DNA of 5,379 bases, from assembly GCA_902478705.1 (NCBI GenBank), contig CABSMB010000114.1, positions 1 to 5,379 on the forward strand, read 5' to 3'. The notes under the pieces are model-generated. The model was not told the origin of the DNA. It did not search any database and saw nothing but the letters and a program-made list of their open reading frames with translations. The DNA is from an uncultured Collinsella sp. Lineage in GTDB: Bacteria > Actinomycetota > Coriobacteriia > Coriobacteriales > Coriobacteriaceae. Shown piece after piece: positions 1 to 5,324 of the stretch. Position numbers and translations under genes: made by a program. Each line of letters opens with the position of its first letter. The first letter of the stretch is position 1.

Positions 1-987
1 GCCACCGATAATACCGATCAGGATAGCCATGAGGAAGAACCAGGTGGAAGCCTCGTCGAAGTACCACTGGCCAATGGGCAGGCCGGTGATCAGGGCAGAC
101 CAGCCCTGGACGACGGCGTTACCGTCGGCGTCGTAGACAGCGCCAGCGTCGAAGAAGTTGGCGACGCCCTCGTTGAGGTCGGCCAGCGGGATGAAGCCGA
201 CGATCATGACGACGAAGGTGAAGGCGAAGGCGATCAGAACACCCTTCTGACGACCGGTGAGCTTGACCTCCTTGTTAACCTCGGAAGCAGCCTTGCCATG
301 AGCCTCTTCGGCGTCCTTGAGCTCCTGCATCGACAGGATGGTGGAACCCTTGTCAGCCTTGACCTTCTTGGCATAGCTCATCACGAAGACGATCGACATA
401 GCGGTGGTGACAATCCACAGGACGGCGCCGAGGCCGATGATGATGGACTGGTTGACCTCAATGCCAACGCCGGTCAGAGCGTCGACGGCAGCGCCAACGG
501 CAAACGGGTTAACCGTGGAGCCCAGGCAGCCGCAGCCAGCGCCGAGCAGGACGGTAGCGGCGCCGACCATGGGGTCGAAGCCAGCGGCCATCATGGTAGC
601 GGCGAGCAGGGCGTAGAAGGGAACGGTCTCCTCGCACATACCATAGGTGGTACCGCCGAGGGAGAAGATGAGCATAAGGACAGGAATGAGCATAATCTCG
701 TTGCCCTTAAGCTTCTGCACCAGAACGGCGATGCCGTTGTCCAGAGCGCCGGTCTCGGTCATCATGCCGAGGAAGCCGCCCAGGATCATAACGAAGAGGC
801 AGACGGGCAGAGCGTCAGCAAAGCCCTTAACCGGGGCGGTGCAGAAATCGCTCAAGCGGGCTGCAGTAACCTCGCCACCGGACGTGCCGGAGACGATAAC
901 GGTAATCACTGCGACAATTGCCAGCAGAGCAAGAAGAATGGTGAACGATGAAGGCATACCGCGCTTTTTCTTAGCGGTCTCAGTCAT
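1..987 (-). CDS. YfcC-family (DcuC-like) antiporter, probable arginine/ornithine exchanger; 3' end cut by window
   Basis: The frame stays open from the ATG at 987 to position 1, giving 329 residues of a membrane protein whose family usually has about 460-510. Likely membrane segments lie near residues 15-33, 60-76, 99-110, 122-134, 141-155, 181-204, 247-266 and 314 onward; a charged cytoplasm-like stretch (about 205-250) separates two halves. Family signatures are GGTTYGMCEE (111-120) and STVNPF (157-162), typical of YfcC proteins in the C4-dicarboxylate anaerobic carrier superfamily. Some streptococcal ArcD antiporters belong to this superfamily, and the position downstream of arcA-arcB supports arginine uptake coupled to ornithine export. 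The substrate is inferred from context only. ATG 987 is preferred over the in-frame ATG 996 because the G-rich ribosome binding site abuts the latter. A terminator and a structured leader separate it from arcB, so it may be expressed separately or by read-through. Confidence 0.88.
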   Translation of the reverse strand, partial: MTETAKKKRGMPSSFTILLALLAIVAVITVIVSGTSGGEVTAARLSDFCTAPVKGFADALPVCLFVMILGGFLGMMTETGALDNGIAVLVQKLKGNEIMLIPVLMLIFSLGGTTYGMCEETVPFYALLAATMMAAGFDPMVGAATVLLGAGCGCLGSTVNPFAVGAAVDALTGVGIEVNQSIIIGLGAVLWIVTTAMSIVFVMSYAKKVKADKGSTILSMQELKDAEEAHGKAASEVNKEVKLTGRQKGVLIAFAFTFVVMIVGFIPLADLNEGVANFFDAGAVYDADGNAVVQGWSALITGLPIGQWYFDEASTWFFLMAILIGIIGG

Positions 988-996
988 GGTTCTCAT

Positions 997-1002
997 CCCC
1001 CC
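997..1002 (-). promoter_or_regulatory. G-run ribosome binding site that decides the antiporter start
   Basis: The minus strand reads AAGGGGGG directly before an in-frame ATG at 996 and nine bases before the ATG at 987. Zero spacing cannot serve ATG 996, whereas nine bases is normal, so translation most likely begins at 987 with MTETAKKKRG. Confidence 0.6.
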
Positions 1003-1021
1003 TTCATAAATCATTTAACTG

Positions 1022-1072
1022 ATCTCGCTCGAAGCGGCTCTTCCGTGCCGTGCATGCCGCTTGGTGCGAGAT
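1022..1072 (-). other. long two-part stem-loop in the antiporter leader
   Basis: An outer perfect 7-bp stem (ATCTCGC 1022-1028 with GCGAGAT 1066-1072) encloses a 3x3 internal loop and an inner perfect 7-bp stem (AAGCGGC 1032-1038 with GCCGCTT 1056-1062), capped by a 17-base loop. It lies between the arcB terminator and the antiporter ribosome binding site. No T-run follows it in the direction of transcription, so it is not an ordinary terminator. It could stabilise the 5' end of a processed message or modulate translation. No known riboswitch class is recognised. Confidence 0.45.
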
Positions 1073-1083
1073 ATTTACCAGAC

Positions 1084-1121
1084 AAAACCGCTCGGGGTGT
1101 GCAGCAATACACCCCGAGCGG
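1084..1121 (-). terminator. rho-independent terminator after arcB
   Basis: A perfect 13-bp GC-rich stem (1088-1100 with 1109-1121) has an 8-base loop and is followed on the minus strand by TTTT (1087-1084). It begins 15 bases past the arcB stop. It should end much of the arcA-arcB message before the antiporter gene, making antiporter expression dependent on read-through or a separate promoter. Confidence 0.85.
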
Positions 1122-1135
1122 GATGCTAGATGCTC

Positions 1136-2131
1136 TTACTTGAGCGTGGCGTACATGACAGCCTTGATGGTGTGCATGCGGTTCTCGGCCTCGTCAAAGA
1201 CCTTGGAAGCGGGGCTCTCGAAGACCTCGTCGGTGACCTCCTGCTCGGTGATGCCGAACTGCTCGCACTTCTCGGCGCCAATGGTGGTGTTGGTGTCGTG
1301 GAAGCTGGGCAGGCAGTGCAGGAAGATGGCACCCGGGTTGGCCATAGCCATGACCTCGGAGGTGACACGATACGGGGTGAGCTGAGCGATGCGCTCGGCC
1401 CAGACCTCGTCGGGCTCGCCCATGGAGACCCACACGTCGGTGTAGAGAACGTCAGCGCCGGCGACGCCGTCCTTGACGTCGGTGGTCAGCTTGATCGTGC
1501 AGCCGTTGGCCTCGGCGATGGGCTTGCAGGCCTCGATGACGTCGTCAGCGGGCATGCACTCCTCGGGGCCGCAGGCCACGAAGTTCATGCCGAGCTTGGA
1601 GCAGACGACCATGAGGGAACGAGCGACGTTGTTCTTGCAGTCGCCCATGAAGACGAGGGTCTTGCCCTTGATGTCGTAGTTGAAGTTCTCCTGGACAGTC
1701 AGGATGTCGGCGAGCATCTGGGTGGGGTGCCACTCGGTGGTCAGACCGTTCCAGACGGGCACGCCGGACTTAGCGGCGAGCTCCTCGACGTCGTCCTGGG
1801 CAAAGCCACGGAACTCGATGCCGTCATACATGCGGCCGAGAACGCGAGCGGTGTCCTCGATGGACTCCTTCTTGCCCATCTGCGACGAACCCGGATCGAG
1901 GTAGGTGACGCCCATGCCCAGATCCATGCCGCCGACCTCGAAAGCGCAGCGGGTACGAGTGGAGGTCTTCTGGAAGAGCAGGACGATGTTCTTGCCCTCG
2001 AGATAACGGTGCGGAACGCCAGCGCGCTTCATATCCTTGAAGTTCTTGGAGAGCTTGAGCAGGTACTCGATATCCTCGGTGGTGAGGTCGAGGAGCTTGA
2101 GGAAGCTACGGCCGGAGAGGTTAACACCCAT
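1136..2131 (-). CDS. arcB: ornithine carbamoyltransferase, catabolic (ArcB)
   Basis: The 331-residue product has the normal length for the family. In the ADI pathway it runs in the phosphorolytic direction, converting citrulline and phosphate to ornithine and carbamoyl phosphate in the cytoplasm. The carbamoyl-phosphate binding motif STRTR is at 57-61, HPTQ at 135-138, and the ornithine-side elements D232 with SMG (236-238) and HCLP (272-275) are all intact. The N-terminal half is the carbamoyl-phosphate domain and the C-terminal half the ornithine domain. An AAGGA ribosome binding site (2145-2141) precedes ATG 2131 by nine bases, and the start MGVNLSGRSFLKLLD matches the family. It lies 106 bases downstream of arcA, past two hairpins, and ends at a strong terminator. 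The catabolic role is inferred from its place beside arcA; sequence alone does not separate anabolic from catabolic enzymes reliably. Confidence 0.96.
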   Translation of the reverse strand: MGVNLSGRSFLKLLDLTTEDIEYLLKLSKNFKDMKRAGVPHRYLEGKNIVLLFQKTSTRTRCAFEVGGMDLGMGVTYLDPGSSQMGKKESIEDTARVLGRMYDGIEFRGFAQDDVEELAAKSGVPVWNGLTTEWHPTQMLADILTVQENFNYDIKGKTLVFMGDCKNNVARSLMVVCSKLGMNFVACGPEECMPADDVIEACKPIAEANGCTIKLTTDVKDGVAGADVLYTDVWVSMGEPDEVWAERIAQLTPYRVTSEVMAMANPGAIFLHCLPSFHDTNTTIGAEKCEQFGITEQEVTDEVFESPASKVFDEAENRMHTIKAVMYATLK

Positions 2132-2175
2132 GGTTCGTTTCCTTTCGAAAAAAATGAATTACGTAAGTATTAGTG

Positions 2176-2194
2176 TCGCCCGTTTGACGGGCGA
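2176..2194 (-). other. second hairpin in the arcA-arcB gap
   Basis: A perfect 8-bp stem (TCGCCCGT 2176-2183 with ACGGGCGA 2187-2194) has a 3-base loop. No T-run follows it towards arcB, so it is more likely a stability or processing element than a terminator. It begins two bases after the hairpin at 2197-2225. Confidence 0.5.
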
Positions 2195-2196
2195 AA

Positions 2197-2225
2197 CCGG
2201 TGCGGTTGTAGGGGGACCGCACCGG
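2197..2225 (-). terminator. hairpin after arcA, weak or partial terminator
   Basis: A perfect 10-bp stem (2197-2206 with 2216-2225) has a 9-base loop and lies 12 bases past the arcA stop. On the minus strand only TTT follows before the next GC-rich hairpin, so termination is probably incomplete and part of the transcription continues into arcB. This fits a gradient with more arcA than arcB message. Confidence 0.55.
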
Positions 2226-2237
2226 AAACGGAAAAAC

Positions 2238-3479
2238 TTAGAGGTCCTCGCGCCAGAAGGGCATGCTCATGCAGCGCGGGCCGCCGCGGCCGCGGGAGAG
2301 CTCGGCGGAGGGCACGACGAGAAGGTCCAGGCCCTCCTTGTACAGCACGTCGTTGGTGACGGTGTTGCGGGCGTAGACGCAGATCTTGCCGGGCTCGACG
2401 CACAGGGTGTTGGAGCCGTCGTTCCACTGCTCGCGGGAGGCCGCGATCGGGTCGCCGCCGCCGCAGGGGATCAGCTTGACCTGGTCGACGCCGGTGGCGT
2501 CCTCCAGGACGTGCTCGAGGGTGTCCTCGATCAGGCGGATGTTCACGTCGCCCGGGTTCTTGCCGGCGGTCAGCTCGTAGACGCGCAGGGTGCCCATGAT
2601 GGCGGGGTGGATCGTGAACTTATCGACGTCGATCTGGGTGAAGACCGTGTCGAGGTGCATGAAGGCGCGCGAGACCGGGATGTCGAAGGCCAGGATGCGC
2701 TCGACCTTGGAGTCGGAGTTCCAGAAGATGTTCTGGGCCATGACGTCGATGGCCGCGGCCTGGGTGCGCTGGGAGATGCCGACGGCGAGGGTCTTCTCGT
2801 TGATGTTCAGCACGTCGCCGCCCTCGGTGTGGAACTGGCAGTCGCGGCGGAAGTACAGGGAGACGTCCTTGTAGTCGGGGTGGTACTTGAAGACGTACTT
2901 GCCGTACAGGGTCTCGCGGTTGCGGGTGACCGAGTACATGCGGTTGAGGTTGACGCCCTCGCCGACGACCGCGAACGGGTCGCGGGTGAAGTAGAGGTTG
3001 GGCATCGGGTCGATGATCAGGTCGGACTCGGACTCGGAGTTGACCAGGGAGTCGAGGGTCGTGGACGCCGTGAGGGGCATGTCGATCTCGGCCTTGGTCA
3101 TGCCGGCCATGGTCTTCTTGACGAACTCGAGGTTGTCCTCGATGGAGTCCAGCTTCTCGCGGACGATCTGCGGCATGTGCTGGCCGCGGATGCCGGCCTC
3201 GGCGATGTACTGGTCGGTGAACTCGGCGCGGGCGCCGGGGACCTGGTCGAACACCTCGGCGACGAGGTTCTCGAGGTAGAGGACCTCCACGCCCTGGTCC
3301 CTCAGGATCTGGGCGAAGGTGTCGTGCTCCTGCTGTGCGACCTCCAGGAACGGGACGTCGTCGAACAGGAGCCGCTCGAGCTCGTCGGGCGGCAGGTTGA
3401 GGAGCTCGTCGCCGGGACGGTGCAGGCAGACCTTCCTGAGCTTGCCGATCTCGGAAGGCACGTGCAGACCTTTCGTCAT
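2238..3479 (-). CDS. arcA: arginine deiminase (ArcA)
   Basis: The 413-residue product is full length. It hydrolyses L-arginine to citrulline and ammonia in the cytoplasm, the first step of the ADI pathway. Family motifs run in order: FDDVPFLEVAQQEHDTFA (40-56), YFTRDPFA (163-170), HTEGGDVL (217-224), GISQRT (234-239), HLDTVFTQID (275-284), GGGDPIAASREQWNDGSN (340-357) and RGGPRCMSMPFWRED (398-412). By analogy with the Pseudomonas enzyme, the catalytic residues D167, E219, H275, D277 and nucleophile C403 are all present. The start MTKGLHVPSEIGKLRKVCLHRPG is typical. The gene uses almost only G or C at third positions, more strongly than arcB or the aminotransferase, suggesting very high expression or a separate history. 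Its last 17 codons and stop recur exactly at the right edge of the window. A second ORF of 505 codons on the opposite strand is a codon-bias shadow. Confidence 0.98.
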   Translation of the reverse strand: MTKGLHVPSEIGKLRKVCLHRPGDELLNLPPDELERLLFDDVPFLEVAQQEHDTFAQILRDQGVEVLYLENLVAEVFDQVPGARAEFTDQYIAEAGIRGQHMPQIVREKLDSIEDNLEFVKKTMAGMTKAEIDMPLTASTTLDSLVNSESESDLIIDPMPNLYFTRDPFAVVGEGVNLNRMYSVTRNRETLYGKYVFKYHPDYKDVSLYFRRDCQFHTEGGDVLNINEKTLAVGISQRTQAAAIDVMAQNIFWNSDSKVERILAFDIPVSRAFMHLDTVFTQIDVDKFTIHPAIMGTLRVYELTAGKNPGDVNIRLIEDTLEHVLEDATGVDQVKLIPCGGGDPIAASREQWNDGSNTLCVEPGKICVYARNTVTNDVLYKEGLDLLVVPSAELSRGRGGPRCMSMPFWREDL

Positions 3480-3481
3480 GG

Positions 3482-3494
3482 CCTCCTACCTTTC
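3482..3494 (-). promoter_or_regulatory. double ribosome binding site before arcA
   Basis: The minus strand carries GAAAGG (3494-3489) nine bases before the ATG at 3479 and a perfect AGGAGG (3487-3482) only two bases before it. The first has normal spacing; the stronger motif is too close for standard initiation. The start is nevertheless well supported by family alignment. Confidence 0.5.
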
Positions 3495-3499
3495 TTTCG

Positions 3500-3547
3500 G
3501 GCCCCTGTCAGGGCCGATTCGTTAGCGCCCCTCCGTGTGAGGCGTTA
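3500..3547 (-). other. two hairpins in the presumed arcA 5' leader
   Basis: Between the candidate promoter and the ribosome binding site, GGCGTTA (3541-3547) pairs with TAGCGCC (3523-3529) with one mismatch, and GGCCC (3500-3504) pairs with GGGCC (3511-3515). They could stabilise the message or affect ribosome access. No known riboswitch is recognised, and such short stems also arise by chance. Confidence 0.3.
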
Positions 3548-3554
3548 TTGCTGA

Positions 3555-3590
3555 CGACATATTTATATCCAAAATCAGTCCATACTTCCA
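3555..3590 (-). promoter_or_regulatory. candidate arcA promoter with a weak -35
   Basis: TATAAA lies on the minus strand at 3567-3562, in an AT-rich patch. The hexamer 17 bases upstream, TGGAAG, matches TTGACA at only three positions. This would put the start of transcription near 3555 and give a leader of about 75 bases. A poor -35 with repeated elements just upstream (3601-3627) would suit an activator-dependent promoter. No expression data support it. Confidence 0.35.
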
Positions 3591-3600
3591 CCTCGCCCCC

Positions 3601-3629
3601 GAACGGTTTTATATGAGGGGTGAACGGCA
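3601..3629 (-). repeat. pair A: two GAACGG elements spaced 21 bp
   Basis: GAACGG occurs at 3601-3606 and 3622-3627, exactly 21 bp or two helical turns apart. On the minus strand these read ACCGTTC and TGCCGTTCACC, the same word as pair B at 3856-3887 but in the opposite orientation. Relative to the candidate arcA start near 3555 the elements centre at about -48 and -70, where activators commonly bind. The binding protein is unknown. Confidence 0.45.
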
Positions 3630-3662
3630 TACACATATACTTCACGCATGGCACACTTTGAT

Positions 3663-3679
3663 TAAATAAAGTTTATTTA
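3663..3679. repeat. AT-rich palindrome
   Basis: TAAATAAAGTTTATTTA is an 8-bp perfect inverted repeat around a single central G. It lies about 110-125 bp upstream of the candidate arcA start. It could be an operator or a bend or melt element, but in such AT-rich sequence it may also arise by chance. Confidence 0.35.
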
Positions 3680-3771
3680 CGTGCTTAAATGCGTTTTCAA
3701 TCCAAAAACCAATTGAAACTAATCTTTATTAAACCACCCTCAAATTGCATATTTCGCGCAATGATATGAAT

Positions 3772-3786
3772 AGAATTCGCAATTCT
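3772..3786. repeat. inverted repeat AGAATT-CGC-AATTCT
   Basis: A perfect 6-bp inverted repeat has a 3-base spacer. Immediately to the left is TGAAT, so the stretch TGAATAGAATTC resembles two ARG-box half sites with a spacing one base too short. It may be a second, degenerate arginine-repressor site. Confidence 0.3.
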
Positions 3787-3802
3787 CGCTTCGTCTCAAC
3801 CA

Positions 3803-3820
3803 TTTTGATTTTTATTCAAA
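3803..3820 (-). promoter_or_regulatory. ARG-box-like site (candidate ArgR/AhrC operator)
   Basis: The minus strand reads TTTGAATAAAAATCAAAA. Its core TGAATAAAAAT matches eleven consecutive positions of the Bacillus AhrC consensus CATGAATAAAAATKCAAK; the right half differs by loss of one base. ArgR-family proteins activate arc genes in several Gram-positive bacteria when arginine is plentiful. The site lies about 330 bases upstream of arcA, which is far for direct contact, so looping or chance similarity in AT-rich DNA must be considered. Confidence 0.4.
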
Positions 3821-3855
3821 AAAAAGTTCGTCCTATTCATTTCTGGCAAACAGAT

Positions 3856-3887
3856 TACCGTTTACCAGACGCTGGATACCGTTCACC
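3856..3887 (+). repeat. pair B: two TACCGTTYACC elements spaced 21 bp
   Basis: TACCGTTTACC (3856-3866) and TACCGTTCACC (3877-3887) agree at 10 of 11 positions and are exactly 21 bp apart, that is two helical turns on the same face. The word also occurs inverted at 3601-3629 with the same period. A TATAAG at 3898-3903 follows on the plus strand, but no gene does. These are probably binding sites for a dimeric or tandem-binding regulator that I cannot identify. Confidence 0.5.
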
Positions 3888-3964
3888 GGAAGCTCAGTAT
3901 AAGGCCCCATGAACACTGGCTCGCCTTACGGCCTCATTTGTAACAACTTGACTTCTCGGTATAG

Positions 3965-4003
3965 AAAAACGGACCCGCTTCCCTCATGGAAAACGGGTCT
4001 GTT
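3965..4003 (-). terminator. rho-independent terminator after the aminotransferase gene
   Basis: A 10-bp stem (3968-3977 with 3994-4003, one G-T pair) has a 16-base loop and is followed by TTTTT on the minus strand, the last two Ts shared with the stem. It lies about 50 bases past the stop at 4052, so the aminotransferase message should end here and arcA should need its own promoter. A small extra stem (4029-4033 with 4039-4043) lies between stop and terminator. Confidence 0.78.
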
Positions 4004-4051
4004 ATCGATAATTGTAGGCAGATTTGAGCGGCTTTGAGAGCCGTCGGTATC

Positions 4052-5176
4052 CTAGCGATCGAGCTCCGCCAAGGCCTCGCCCAGAAGCCTCAGGCCCTCG
4101 CGAAGAACGTCCTCGCTCGCGCAGTAGCCCAGGCGTGCGCCACAGGGAAGCTCAAAGCGGCTGCCAGGTACCAGCAGCACTCCCCTCTCGGACAGCAGGC
4201 GCTTGCAGAACTCCTCGTCATCCTCGGGAATGTCCAGCTGGATAAACGAGGTGGACACACCCTGCGGGGCCGTCCAGGAGACACGGTGCTGCGTGTCGAT
4301 CCAAGCCTGTGCGATATCGCGATTGCCAAACACGATCTTGCGATTGCGCTCGAGGATCTTGTCCTTGTGCTTGAGCACATAGGTCGCCAGGGCATCGTTG
4401 AACACGCCGCCGCAAATCATGGTGTAGTCGCGGTAAGTGCGAATGCGGTTGGACACCTCTTCATCTGCCACAACCCAGCCCACGCGGGCCGCAGGCGTCG
4501 AATAGGTCTTGGACACCGAGTTGGTGACGATGGCCTTCTCGTACACATCGGCCATCGACACAAAGGCCTCGGTGTTCTCAAGCGGCAGGTACACCTCGTC
4601 GCACAGCACATAGGCGCCAACCGAGCGGGCGATCTCGGCAATCTGACCGAGCGTATCGGCATCGAGCACGGTACCGATGGGGTTCGATGCGTTGTTAACG
4701 CAGATGAGCTTGGTGGTGGGGCAAACCAGACGCTTGAGCTGTTCGATATCGGGCTTCCAGCCGAGCTCCTCGCAAAGCTCCCAATACTCGACCTCGGCGC
4801 CGAGTGTACGCGGGATCTCATAGAGCGGCGCATAGGTGGGCCACTCGGCAATCACATGGTCGCCGGGCTCGACCACGGCCATGATGGCGTTAAGGTTGGC
4901 GCCCGTGCAGCCATTGGTCTGCAGAATGTGATCGGGATTGACCTCGCGACGATACAGCTTGGCAACCTCGGCCTTAAACTCCGGCGAACCCTCGATCCAG
5001 CCGTAGTTCATCTTCTCGCGATCTAGGCGCTCGTAGAACGTGGCGCCGTCCTGTTCGTCGAGCGCGCGAAGCTCGCCCATGGTAAGCGACGAAATCGTCG
5101 ACTGGGCGATATCCCACGTAGCGCTCTTCTCCCAAACGTTAAGCCACTCCTCAACGCCGATTGTCTTGATATCCAT
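4052..5176 (-). CDS. arcT: class I/II PLP-dependent aminotransferase, ArcT-like
   Basis: The 374-residue fold-type I enzyme should be cytoplasmic. Its PLP-site residues are complete: NNASNPIG with N165, P166 and G168, DEVY with D193 and Y196, SVSK with Schiff-base lysine K223, and R231 in AARVGW for the cofactor phosphate. R348 in ARLGYC is the likely substrate carboxylate anchor. The opening MDIKTIGVEEWLNVWEKSA and the location beside arcA resemble ArcT, a putative transaminase in the arc operon of some lactobacilli, whose substrate is not settled. The similarity is recalled, not searched, so the symbol is tentative; a generic aspartate-type aminotransferase or a relative of capreomycidine synthase is possible. 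ATG 5176 is chosen because AAGGAG lies seven bases before it; an upstream in-frame ATG at 5230 has no such site and abuts a hairpin. Codon use is less extreme than in arcA. It sits between two arcA copies. Confidence 0.82.
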   Translation of the reverse strand: MDIKTIGVEEWLNVWEKSATWDIAQSTISSLTMGELRALDEQDGATFYERLDREKMNYGWIEGSPEFKAEVAKLYRREVNPDHILQTNGCTGANLNAIMAVVEPGDHVIAEWPTYAPLYEIPRTLGAEVEYWELCEELGWKPDIEQLKRLVCPTTKLICVNNASNPIGTVLDADTLGQIAEIARSVGAYVLCDEVYLPLENTEAFVSMADVYEKAIVTNSVSKTYSTPAARVGWVVADEEVSNRIRTYRDYTMICGGVFNDALATYVLKHKDKILERNRKIVFGNRDIAQAWIDTQHRVSWTAPQGVSTSFIQLDIPEDDEEFCKRLLSERGVLLVPGSRFELPCGARLGYCASEDVLREGLRLLGEALAELDR

Positions 5177-5183
5177 GGCCAAG

Positions 5184-5189
5184 CTCCTT
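5184..5189 (-). promoter_or_regulatory. ribosome binding site fixing the aminotransferase start
   Basis: AAGGAG on the minus strand lies seven bases before ATG 5176. It shortens the longest open frame by 18 codons, removing a leading segment (MYEERQHDWMTAFVRSLA) that is not part of the aminotransferase fold. Confidence 0.75.
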
Positions 5190-5233
5190 ACAAAAGCAGT
5201 CATCCAATCGTGTTGACGTTCCTCATACAAGAA

Positions 5234-5263
5234 TGGGGCGGTGCGAATATCCGCACCGCCCCA
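5234..5263 (-). terminator. GC-rich hairpin after the second arcA, likely partial terminator
   Basis: A perfect 12-bp stem (5234-5245 with 5252-5263) has a 6-base loop and is followed on the minus strand by ATTCTT, a poor T-run. It lies between the second arcA and the aminotransferase gene. As with the hairpin after the complete arcA, it probably lowers rather than abolishes read-through. Confidence 0.55.
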
Positions 5264-5270
5264 ATGGGAG

Positions 5271-5292
5271 ACATCTAATGGCAGCTAGATGT
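5271..5292 (-). other. hairpin between the second arcA and the aminotransferase gene
   Basis: ACATCTA (5271-5277) and TAGATGT (5286-5292) form a perfect 7-bp stem with an 8-base loop. It lies just upstream of the stronger hairpin at 5234-5263. Two successive hairpins after an arcA stop mirror the arrangement after the complete arcA, although the sequences differ. Confidence 0.4.
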
Positions 5293-5324
5293 ATGTATTA
5301 AGACCTATACGGGTCCTTGAAGAC

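Larger units (their letters stand above)
3480..4051. other. AT-rich regulatory gap between the aminotransferase gene and arcA
   Basis: This 572-base gap holds no convincing gene. It is far more AT-rich than the genes on either side, above all at 3550-3850. It contains the aminotransferase terminator, an ARG-box-like sequence, AT palindromes, two pairs of CCGTTC-type repeats, a candidate arcA promoter and leader hairpins. The density of symmetrical sequence and the length suggest a control region for arcA with several binding sites. Confidence 0.7.

Noticed and set aside
298..1009. Plus-strand open frames opposite the antiporter gene
   Set aside because: The minus strand gives an uninterrupted membrane protein with YfcC signatures across the whole stretch; the plus frames are hydrophilic, low-complexity shadows.
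2159..2166. TTACGTAA palindrome upstream of arcB as an operator or internal promoter
   Set aside because: Eight bases is too short to support a site, and no convincing -35/-10 pair was found nearby.
1130..2173. Plus-strand open frame of 347 codons opposite arcB
   Set aside because: Same shadow effect; the minus strand encodes a complete carbamoyltransferase with STRTR, HPTQ and HCLP.
2037..3554. Plus-strand open frame of 505 codons opposite arcA
   Set aside because: It mirrors arcA, whose G/C-ending codons remove stops on the other strand. The translation is low-complexity (V, D, L, A, G rich) with no family signature, while the minus strand has every ArcA motif.
3805..3819. FNR-type box reading (TTGAT N4 ATCAA) of TTGATTTTTATTCAA
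   Set aside because: The right half site has an extra base and the symmetry is off; the ARG-box reading fits better, and no FNR regulator can be inferred from the window.
4002..4011. 10-bp palindrome TTATCGATAA
   Set aside because: It overlaps the base of the terminator stem and is short; it is probably chance.
3909..4037. Small plus-strand frame of 42 codons after a TATAAG and an AAGG
   Set aside because: It runs straight through the aminotransferase terminator and into its 3' flank, the ribosome site is weak and too close, and the peptide resembles nothing I know.
4034..5026. Plus-strand open frame of 330 codons opposite the aminotransferase
   Set aside because: Shadow of a real PLP enzyme; no recognisable domain, and it starts within the 3' flank of the real gene.
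5177..5230. Upstream in-frame ATG extending the aminotransferase by 18 codons
   Set aside because: It has no ribosome binding site, abuts the hairpin at 5234-5263, and adds residues outside the fold; ATG 5176 has AAGGAG at ideal spacing.
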